Assembly (NCBI GenBank): GCA_902494545.1
Contig: CABUTP010000035.1
Location: 1 to 10,151 of the forward strand
Length of the DNA: 10,151 bases
Direction of reading: 5' to 3'
Source: an uncultured Collinsella sp.
GTDB lineage: Bacteria; Actinomycetota; Coriobacteriia; Coriobacteriales; Coriobacteriaceae
The position numbers and the translations under genes were made by a program. Numbering within the stretch: the first letter of the stretch is position 1; each line of letters starts with the position of its first letter. Below the pieces are notes generated by a model. It was given only the letters and a program-made list of their open reading frames with translations, was not told the origin of the DNA and made no database searches. This document shows, piece after piece, positions 4,798 to 10,151 of this stretch.

Positions 4798-5775
4798 ATG
4801 TACCAGGCGCGTAAGATCGGTGTGGTCGGCCAGGGCCACGTAGGAGCACATGTCGCCAACAGCCTGCTTATGCAGGGCATTGCCGACGAGCTGTACCTGT
4901 GCGATATCAACGAGGCCAAGGTGACGTCCGAGGTCCAGGACCTGCGCGACTCCCTTTCGTTTGTCCCGTATAACACCAAGATCGTCAACTGCTACGACCA
5001 CTACGAGGAGCTGGCCTGCTGCGACGTCATCGTCAACGCTGCCGGCAAGGTCGCGCTGGCCGCTGGTAACCGCGACGGTGAGCTGTTCTTTACCACCGAC
5101 GCCGCCCGCACCTTTGCCAAACGCATCGTCGACGCCGGCTTCGACGGCATCTTCGTAAGCATCTCCAACCCCTGCGACGTCGTGTGCACCGAGCTGTGGC
5201 ACCTGACCGGCTACGATCCCAAGAAGATTATCGGCTCGGGCTGCGGCCTGGACTCCGCCCGCCTGCGCACCGAGATCTCCAAGAAGGTCGGCGTGAGCCC
5301 CAAATCCATCGACGCCTACATGATCGGCGAGCACGGCTTTAGCCAGCTGGCCGCCTTTAAGGCCGCGACCATCGCCGGCAAGAGCCTCAACGAGCTCCAG
5401 GCCGAGAACCCCGACAAGTACGCCTTCGACCACATGGAGGTCGAGGAGCTCGCGCGCAAGGGCGGCTATGTGACCTACCAGGGCAAGCAGTGCACCGAGT
5501 ACGCCGTCGCCAACTCCGCCGCGTGCGTCTGCGCCGCCGTGCTGCACAACGAGCACGCCGTGCTTTCCGCCTCCACGCTCATGACCGGCCAGTATGGCGA
5601 GGAGGGCATCTTTACCTCCCTGCCGTGCGTGATCGGCGCCGAGGGCGTCGAGGAGGTTTACACGCTCGACCTGTCCGAGTACGAGCTCGAGGGCTTCCAC
5701 AAGAGCTGCCAGCACATCCGCGACAACATCGCCCAGCTCGACTGGTGGGACGCCGAGGCCTACGACGCAAAGTAG
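4798..5775 (+). CDS. L-lactate dehydrogenase / L-2-hydroxyacid dehydrogenase family protein
   Basis: A 325-residue NAD-dependent dehydrogenase of the lactate/malate family, reducing a 2-oxoacid to the L-2-hydroxyacid. ATG 4798 is chosen because GAAAGGA (4784-4790) lies 7 nt before it. The in-frame ATG 4759 overlaps the -10-like hexamer and lacks such a site. Visible landmarks are the nucleotide loop GQGHVG (11-16), Asp36 at the end of the second strand (NAD preference), ISNPCDV with Asn124, LDSARLR with Asp152 and Arg155, and the catalytic His179 in GEHG (177-180). The substrate loop, AGKVALAAGNRDGE (82-95), is unlike the short NQKPGETR loop of classical lactate dehydrogenases. It recalls L-2-hydroxyisocaproate dehydrogenases, which take bulkier branched 2-oxoacids. 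Arg92 is the likely carboxylate-facing loop arginine. Exact substrate is open. A strong terminator follows. Confidence 0.85.
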   Translation: MYQARKIGVVGQGHVGAHVANSLLMQGIADELYLCDINEAKVTSEVQDLRDSLSFVPYNTKIVNCYDHYEELACCDVIVNAAGKVALAAGNRDGELFFTTDAARTFAKRIVDAGFDGIFVSISNPCDVVCTELWHLTGYDPKKIIGSGCGLDSARLRTEISKKVGVSPKSIDAYMIGEHGFSQLAAFKAATIAGKSLNELQAENPDKYAFDHMEVEELARKGGYVTYQGKQCTEYAVANSAACVCAAVLHNEHAVLSASTLMTGQYGEEGIFTSLPCVIGAEGVEEVYTLDLSEYELEGFHKSCQHIRDNIAQLDWWDAEAYDAK

Positions 5776-5817
5776 GACGCTGGCTGCCGCAACCTTGCGA
5801 ATCGAAGCACGATACTA

Positions 5818-5858
5818 AGCGGGCCGCGCCGGAAATCTCCGGAGCGGCCCGCTTTTTT
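5818..5858 (+). terminator. Intrinsic terminator of the dehydrogenase gene
   Basis: AGCGGGCCGC (5818-5827) pairs with GCGGCCCGCT (5844-5853). An inner CCGGA/TCCGG stem extends the hairpin to a 4-nt loop, and a run of six T (5853-5858) follows. It starts 42 bp after the stop codon. Confidence 0.92.
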
Positions 5859-5882
5859 GACTCACGCAGTGCCCTTACGAAT

Positions 5883-6064
5883 CGAAGGTGAATACTTTTC
5901 CGCGAAGTGAACGAGCAAAAACGAGCCCCCGAAGCATCGTCACTTTTCAGACGCCGTTTCCTGCGGTTTCACCGAGTTTTTCCTGCAGTTTTGGCGCCAA
6001 AAAGTGTGGATGCTTCGGGGGTCCAAAATAGGTCGTTCACTTCGCGGAAAAGTATTCACCTTCG
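5883..6064. mobile_element. 182-bp near-palindrome with 32-bp perfect terminal inverted repeats (MITE-like)
   Basis: The first 32 bp (5883-5914, beginning CGAAGGTGAATACTTTTCCG) are the exact reverse complement of 6033-6064. Inside them a second arm pair, CCCCCGAAGCATC (5926-5938) with 6009-6021, continues into CACTTTT/AAAAGTG. The whole unit can therefore fold into one long hairpin with a ~50-nt apex. The apex holds two copies of TTTCCTGCRGTTT 22 bp apart. It codes for no convincing protein. Size and structure suit a non-autonomous miniature inverted-repeat element or a large chromosomal palindrome. No clear target-site duplication is seen, so transposition is not proven. It sits between the two terminators of convergent genes. 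Confidence 0.6.
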
Positions 6065-6100
6065 TTTTTCGCGCAGACACGGATCCGGCCGCCGCAACGC

Positions 6101-6132
6101 AAAACGGGGCCCGCGCGCAGCGCAGACCCCGT
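6101..6132 (-). terminator. Intrinsic terminator of the SIS-domain gene
   Basis: On the minus strand ACGGGGTCTGCGC (6132-6120) pairs with GCGCGGGCCCCGT (6116-6104): 13 pairs including two G-T, with a 3-nt loop, followed by TTTT. It begins 24 bp after the SIS-gene stop codon. Confidence 0.8.
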
Positions 6133-6155
6133 CGTGAGAGGTTATTCCCGGTATA

Positions 6156-7124
6156 TTAGTACTGTTCGATGCCCATGTAGCGACGAACCTCGGGGCTGTG
6201 GTCGAAGACCTTGCCGCGGGCGGCGCGCAGCTCGCAGCTCATGTTGTAGAAGAAGATCGGCTCCAGGAACGAACGCACGCTGGCAGGCACTTCGCCCACG
6301 CCGTACTCAAGCGCATCGAGCACCATGACTGTATCGGTGTGCGTGTTGAGGAACGCAAGAGCGCGCTCCTCCATGGGGCGGCACTCGCCCGCGCCAAGCT
6401 GCACAAAGTAGAACACGCCGGGCTCGGTGGCCTCGAAGGGACCGTGGAAATACTCGCCGGAGTGGATGTAGCAGCAGTGCTGCCACTGCATCTCCATGAG
6501 CGAGCAGATGGCCATGGCGTAGGTCTGGCTAAAGTTTGGGCCGGATCCCAGGATATAGAAGAACTTATGCTGCTGGCAGAGCTCGGCAAAGCGATCGCCC
6601 AGCTCGGTGTTGACCTTCTCGCGGGCGGCGGGCAGCAGTGCATCCATCTGCTTGAGGCCCTCGTACATGTCGGCGAGTGCCTCGTAGCCTTCCTGCTGGT
6701 CGAGCAGCTCGGCGGCGATCAGAGCGCCGATGCCCTGAGGCACCTCGGCCTGCGGCACGCCTTCGCCCCACGGATAGACCCAGGTGGTCCACTTGCCGTT
6801 GTCGATCTTGGAGCCCTCGCAGTCGGTCATGGCGACGACCTCGGCGCCGGCAGCCAACGCCATCTCGCAGCCGTCGACGACCTCCTGCGTGTTGCCGCTG
6901 TGGCTGCATGCAATAACGAGAGACTTCTCGCCAAGGCTCTTGGGGGCCATCAGGCAAAACTCGCGTGCCGTGTAGACCGTCGAGGTAAACGTGGTGGCCT
7001 CGCGCTTGAGCAGCTCGTTGGCCGGCATCAGGTCGATCATCGAACCGCCGCAGGCGATCCAAAAGACGTTCTCAATCTTGCCCTTGCGCTCGATGATTTC
7101 CTGAACCAGATCATGTGCGTTCAT
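6156..7124 (-). CDS. SIS-domain sugar-phosphate protein, FrlB-like deglycase family
   Basis: A 322-residue cytoplasmic protein with two sugar-isomerase (SIS) domains. The ATG at 7124 follows AAGGAGG (7140-7134) by 9 nt. The first domain shows ACGGS (24-28) and SHSGNT (74-79), the phosphosugar-binding serine/threonine loop. The second shows LGSGPN (192-197) and SGEYFHGPFE (222-231), which carries the catalytic-type Glu and His. The C-terminus ends RRYMGIEQY, close to the ending of fructoselysine-6-phosphate deglycase FrlB. That enzyme splits a phosphorylated Amadori product into glucose 6-phosphate and an amino acid. The companion kinase and transporter of a frl locus are not in the window, so the substrate (glycated amino acid, glucoselysine or another aminosugar phosphate) is undetermined. 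It lies downstream of a GntR/HutC regulator with its own promoter-like region. Confidence 0.85.
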   Translation of the reverse strand: MNAHDLVQEIIERKGKIENVFWIACGGSMIDLMPANELLKREATTFTSTVYTAREFCLMAPKSLGEKSLVIACSHSGNTQEVVDGCEMALAAGAEVVAMTDCEGSKIDNGKWTTWVYPWGEGVPQAEVPQGIGALIAAELLDQQEGYEALADMYEGLKQMDALLPAAREKVNTELGDRFAELCQQHKFFYILGSGPNFSQTYAMAICSLMEMQWQHCCYIHSGEYFHGPFEATEPGVFYFVQLGAGECRPMEERALAFLNTHTDTVMVLDALEYGVGEVPASVRSFLEPIFFYNMSCELRAARGKVFDHSPEVRRYMGIEQY

Positions 7125-7177
7125 GGTGATTTTCCTCCTTGTGGGGCGGCTTTGAGCGACGACGGCTCGTACCTGCT

Positions 7178-7258
7178 GTCGTTCTATGTTGTCCTATTTA
7201 TAACACGCACGGCAACGCCCGTGAAGTCATTTCACCAAAGTTGTTCTATGTTGTTCTA
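7178..7258 (-). promoter_or_regulatory. Putative SIS-gene promoter with paired 19-bp operator-like boxes
   Basis: On the minus strand TATAAA (7202-7197) is a good -10, with TTCACG (7225-7220) as a 4/6 -35 at exactly 17-bp spacing. Two 19-bp boxes, 7178-7196 and 7240-7258, share 17 of 19 bases (plus-strand core GTTCTATGTTGT). They are 62 bp apart, close to six helical turns. One abuts the -10 on its downstream side, and the other lies upstream of the -35. A perfect dyad, GTGAA-N5-TTCAC (7221-7235), overlaps the -35. This layout suits repression, possibly with looping, by the GntR protein encoded just upstream. Confidence 0.55.
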
Positions 7259-7268
7259 TCTGTGGATG

Positions 7269-8033
7269 TTAGATGTCGAAGACGTAACGCGAGCCCACGA
7301 TCTTTTGGCGGCCGAGCAGCAAGGGGCGCTCGTCCTCATCGGTAAAGTACGCCTCCATATAGAAGAGCGGCTCACCGACCGGCACCTCCAACAGCGGGGC
7401 CGCCTGAGCATCGGCAAGCGCAATCTCCACGGTGCAGGGGTCGGACTTGAGCGGCGCGCGACCCGAATGCTCGGCAACGAGCGCAAAGATTGAGTTATCG
7501 GAAAGGTCCTCATCGGCAAGCGTCCGCAGATAGGGATGGTCGGCGAGCACAAAGGCGTTGTTCTCAAGCATGACAGGGATGCCGTCGGCCGTGCGCACAC
7601 GCTCGACCACGATAAGCTCGCAGCCGGGTTCCACGCCAAAGAACGCCGCATCCTCGTGCGTCGCCGCGACCACCGTGCGCGACACCAGACGCGCACCCGG
7701 CACCATGTCGTTGGCAGCACAACCCTCAGTAAAGCTCTGGACGTCACCCTTCTGGCGAATCTTGCGCTTGAGCTTGGGAGCGCACACAAAGGTGCCCCTC
7801 CCCTGCTGGCGGTTGAGATACCCCGCGCGCGACAGCTCCTCGATGGCGCGACGCACGGTGATGCGCCCCACGCCGTAGGACTTCGCGAGCTCCATCTCGG
7901 AAGGAATGCGCGAGCCGGCCACGTACACGCCGCGCGCAATCTCGCCCTTTAGGTCGTCCATGACCTGCTGGTACAGTGGCACGGCGGACACCTCGGCGCG
8001 CTCGGAACGTTCGGTCTTGCTATCGGCTACCAT
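7269..8033 (-). CDS. GntR/HutC-family transcriptional regulator (UTRA domain)
   Basis: A 254-residue regulator. The start ATG at 8033 is preceded by GGAG 7 nt upstream, inside the last codons of recQ. Residues about 18-85 form the GntR winged helix-turn-helix (PLYQQVMDDLKGEI, then SEMELAKSYGVGRITVRRAI, then GYLNRQQGRGTFV). Residues about 100-250 form a UTRA effector domain of the HutC subfamily, including VVERVRTADGIPVMLENN and ending SRYVFDI. HutC-type regulators commonly repress neighbouring sugar or amine catabolic genes and release DNA on binding a phosphorylated sugar or related metabolite. The SIS-domain gene 144 bp downstream, with its paired boxes, is the obvious target. Its start lies only 2 bp after the recQ stop, so the two are probably co-transcribed and translationally coupled, which is an unusual pairing. 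Confidence 0.93.
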   Translation of the reverse strand: MVADSKTERSERAEVSAVPLYQQVMDDLKGEIARGVYVAGSRIPSEMELAKSYGVGRITVRRAIEELSRAGYLNRQQGRGTFVCAPKLKRKIRQKGDVQSFTEGCAANDMVPGARLVSRTVVAATHEDAAFFGVEPGCELIVVERVRTADGIPVMLENNAFVLADHPYLRTLADEDLSDNSIFALVAEHSGRAPLKSDPCTVEIALADAQAAPLLEVPVGEPLFYMEAYFTDEDERPLLLGRQKIVGSRYVFDI

Positions 8034-8035
8034 CG

Positions 8036-10012
8036 TTACGCTCCATCCCGCGCATGCTCGGATTCAAACTCTTCAATCGCCGCCATAAACTGCTCGCCAA
8101 AGGCGTCGGCCTTTTTCTCGCCGATGCCGTTGACCTGGATAAGCTCGTCGCGCGTCTGAGGGCGCAGGCGGCACAGGCCGCGCAGGGCCTTGTCGGAGAA
8201 GACCATGTACGGCGCCATCTCCAGCTCGGCCGAGATTTCCTTGCGCAGGGCGCGTAGGCGCTCGAACAGCTCGGCATCGTCGCCCACGCGCGGGCGCTGA
8301 TCCAGCTCGGCCTCCTCGCGCAGCAGATCCACCGCACGGCGGGCGCGGGCCGAGGCCTTGCGCTTGGACGCACGACGCTTAACGGTAAAGGCAAACGCCT
8401 CGTCCTCGACCTCACCGGCGCGCGGGCCCAGCCCCACGACCGGGTACTGCCCCTGCGAGGTAGCCAAATAACCGCGGCCGCACAGCTGACCGATGATGTC
8501 CTTGATGCGCCCGACCGATTCGCTCGACAGCTCACCGTAGCCGCGGTCCTCGTCCAGATGCATCTGGCGAATGCGCTCGGTGTTGCCGCCGTGGAGCACA
8601 TCGGCGATGAGCGACTTGCCAAAGCGCATGGGGCGCGTGGCCACATAGCGCACGGCAGCGCGGGCCATATCGGTGACGTCCTCGACCTCGAACTGCGTAA
8701 GGCAGTTGCTGCAGTTGCCGCAGCCCTCGGCGTCGTCCGCCGTGCTGTCCGCGGCGGCTGCCGCATGCTCGGCCGCGGCCTCGTCGCCAAAGTAGCGCAG
8801 CATGTATTCGCGCAGACAGCCGGTGGTATTACAGTAGCCCTCCATCTGGCTGAGCAGGCGATAACGGTTCTGGAGCGCCCACACGCGCTGCTCGTCGTCG
8901 AGCGCCTCGTCGGCCGCATCACCGCGGTCGATCAAAAAGCGGCGCATGCGAAAATCGTTGCCGTTCCACAGCAAGTGACAGCTGGCCGGATCGCCATCGC
9001 GGCCAGCGCGGCCCGCCTCCTGGTAGTAGGCCTCGATGCTCTCGGGCACGTTGTTGTGAATCACGTAACGCACGTTGGGCTTGTCGATGCCCATGCCAAA
9101 GGCGTTGGTGGCAACCATCACCTGAATGTCATCATCGATAAAGGCACGCTGGCTCTGGCGGCGGGCGTCGTTGCCCATGCCGGCATGGTAGCGGCCCACG
9201 CGAATGCCGCTGGGGTCCAGGGCCTCGGCAAGCTCCGCGGCCAGCGCGTCAACCGTCTTGCGGGTCGAGCAATACACGATGCCGCTCTCGCTCGAATGCG
9301 CGATCACGTAGTCGCGCACCCAGGCAGTCTTGGCCTTGTCGCCCATCTCTTCGCAACCAAAGTAGAGGTTCTTGCGATCGAAGCCCGTCACCACGGTCGC
9401 CGGGTTTTGCAGGCCGAGCATTTGCTGGATATCGGCGCGTACACGCTCGGTCGCCGTGGCGGTAAAGGCCGCCACGATGGGGCGCCGCGGCAGCGAATCG
9501 ATAAACTCGCGAATCTGCAGGTAGGCGGGGCGGAAATCCTGGCCCCACTGGCTCACGCAGTGAGCCTCGTCAATGGCCACGAGCGGAACGCCAATGCCGC
9601 CTTCGGCCGCAGCTTCCTGCGCAAAGGCCAGAAAGCGCGGCTCGAGCAGGCGCTCGGGCGCCACATACATAAGCTGATAGCGGCCCTCGCGCGCCCGCTT
9701 GAGCACGGTGTTTTGCTGGGCCGGAGTAAGACTGGAGTTGAGATAGCTGGGTCGCGCACCCGCCGCGAGCAGCGCGCGGGTCTGGTCCTCCATAAGCGAC
9801 AGCAACGGGCTCACCACAAAGGTGATGCCGGGCAGCATGAGCGCGGGCACCTGGTAGCAAATGGACTTGCCGGCGCCTGTGGGCATAACGCCGAGCGCAT
9901 CGCGGCCGGCAAGAATCGCATCCACCATGCGGTCCTGCCCCGGGCGAAACGAGGTGTAGCCAAAATAGGCGCCGAGCGTGTCGAGCGCCATCTGCTGCAT
10001 GCTATCGGTCAT
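8036..10012 (-). CDS. recQ: ATP-dependent DNA helicase RecQ
   Basis: A 658-residue 3'-5' DNA helicase acting in recombinational repair and fork processing. The ATG at 10012 follows TTAGGAAATC. Helicase motifs appear in order: motif 0 FRPGQ (22-26), Walker A PTGAGKS (44-50), DEAHCVSQWG (148-157), FTATAT (183-188), ATNAFGMGIDK (301-311) and YYQEAGRAGRDG (329-340). The zinc-binding cysteines of the RQC region are Cys399, Cys431, Cys434 and Cys437. An alanine-rich stretch of about 20 residues (411-430) lengthens the loop between the first cysteine and the CxxCxxC. A winged-helix region follows, then a basic KRRASKRKASARARR stretch. An HRDC domain occupies about 580-650 (LRALRKEISAEL ... IQVNGIGEKKADAFGEQF). 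All catalytic residues are intact. The stop codon is 2 bp before the GntR gene start. Confidence 0.97.
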   Translation of the reverse strand: MTDSMQQMALDTLGAYFGYTSFRPGQDRMVDAILAGRDALGVMPTGAGKSICYQVPALMLPGITFVVSPLLSLMEDQTRALLAAGARPSYLNSSLTPAQQNTVLKRAREGRYQLMYVAPERLLEPRFLAFAQEAAAEGGIGVPLVAIDEAHCVSQWGQDFRPAYLQIREFIDSLPRRPIVAAFTATATERVRADIQQMLGLQNPATVVTGFDRKNLYFGCEEMGDKAKTAWVRDYVIAHSSESGIVYCSTRKTVDALAAELAEALDPSGIRVGRYHAGMGNDARRQSQRAFIDDDIQVMVATNAFGMGIDKPNVRYVIHNNVPESIEAYYQEAGRAGRDGDPASCHLLWNGNDFRMRRFLIDRGDAADEALDDEQRVWALQNRYRLLSQMEGYCNTTGCLREYMLRYFGDEAAAEHAAAAADSTADDAEGCGNCSNCLTQFEVEDVTDMARAAVRYVATRPMRFGKSLIADVLHGGNTERIRQMHLDEDRGYGELSSESVGRIKDIIGQLCGRGYLATSQGQYPVVGLGPRAGEVEDEAFAFTVKRRASKRKASARARRAVDLLREEAELDQRPRVGDDAELFERLRALRKEISAELEMAPYMVFSDKALRGLCRLRPQTRDELIQVNGIGEKKADAFGEQFMAAIEEFESEHARDGA

Positions 10013-10043
10013 GATTTCCTAACGTCCAAGTCATCTGCCGCCG

Positions 10044-10049
10044 ATTATA
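10044..10049 (-). promoter_or_regulatory. Possible -10 hexamer for recQ
   Basis: A perfect TATAAT reads on the minus strand, 31 bp before the recQ start codon. No TTGACA-like hexamer is visible at 16-18 bp upstream, so the -35 is weak or replaced by an activator. Confidence 0.45.
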
Positions 10050-10109
10050 CGCCGCCACGCGGACCGGCGTCGCCCGGCTGTCAGCCACGCTCATTCTGCG
10101 GGTAGTCAT

Positions 10110-10151
10110 TGGGGACGTTCTTGAATGACCAGTCGTTTAAGAACGTCCCCA
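10110..10151. repeat. 42-bp near-perfect palindrome at the window end
   Basis: TGGGGACGTTCTT (10110-10122) and AAGAACGTCCCCA (10139-10151) are exact reverse complements. The 16-nt centre is itself almost palindromic (AATGAC-CA-GTCGTT), making nearly all of it self-complementary. It may extend beyond the window. It lies about 100 bp upstream of recQ and has no T-run within view, so it looks like another dispersed palindromic repeat. A solo CCACGCTCAT at 10085-10094 echoes the arms of the elements at 2113 and 3512. Confidence 0.75.

Noticed and set aside
4732..5715. 327-codon open frame on the minus strand
   Set aside because: It is antisense to the dehydrogenase gene, low-complexity and Val/Leu/Gly/Ala/Asp-rich.
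5907..6137. 76-codon plus-strand frame inside the 182-bp palindrome
   Set aside because: It is made almost entirely of palindrome arms and the downstream terminator, with no ribosome binding site.
6198..7493. 431-codon open frame on the plus strand
   Set aside because: It is antisense to the SIS-domain gene and the end of the GntR gene. Its composition is the mirror of their codons, and it matches no family I recognise. A GC-rich shadow frame.
8558..10105. 515-codon open frame on the plus strand
   Set aside because: It is antisense to recQ, whose motifs are complete. The predicted protein is Ala/His/Val/Gly-rich without domain patterns.

Overview
The window is high-GC bacterial chromosome, most likely from a Coriobacteriia species close to Collinsella. 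That placement is an inference. It rests on the gene content (PreP-like M16C peptidase, acetyl-type MetA, an L-lactate/2-hydroxyacid dehydrogenase, a FrlB-like SIS protein), the GC-rich codon use, and a dense scatter of short palindromic intergenic repeats of the kind I associate with Collinsella. It was not checked against any database.

Layout from left to right: (1) 1-471 is the C-terminal end of a PreP/M16C metallopeptidase, followed by a hairpin. (2) 472-1480 is an accessory patch. It holds a visibly more AT-rich hicA-hicB toxin-antitoxin pair with its own control region: a LexA-box-like site against a -10 hexamer, and an 8-bp inverted repeat just before the hicA ribosome binding site. 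The pair is bracketed by two same-orientation copies of a 23-bp repeat. (3) 1492-2088 is 5-formyltetrahydrofolate cyclo-ligase. (4) 2113-3630 is a second accessory patch: a minus-strand gene with an AbiEi-like N-terminus and a DUF559-type nuclease-fold C-terminus, bracketed by two same-orientation ~118-bp palindromic elements. (5) 3660-4586 (minus) is homoserine O-acetyltransferase MetA, divergent from the dehydrogenase gene at 4798-5775 (plus). (6) 5776-6155 is a gene-free stretch between two convergent genes, with a terminator for each and a 182-bp near-palindrome between them. (7) 6156-10012 (minus) is a recQ - gntR - SIS gene series, with recQ and gntR 2 bp apart. A promoter-like region with two matching 19-bp boxes precedes the SIS gene. 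(8) The window ends in a 42-bp near-perfect palindrome upstream of recQ.

The conserved genes serve one-carbon folate salvage (cyclo-ligase), methionine entry (MetA), fermentation or redox balance (dehydrogenase), DNA repair (RecQ), and probably breakdown of a phosphorylated aminosugar or glycated amine (SIS protein under the GntR/HutC regulator). The most unusual aspects are the two toxin/defence-type genes, each framed by direct copies of a palindromic repeat, the candidate SOS control of hicAB, and the variety of palindromic elements (at least six kinds in 10 kb).
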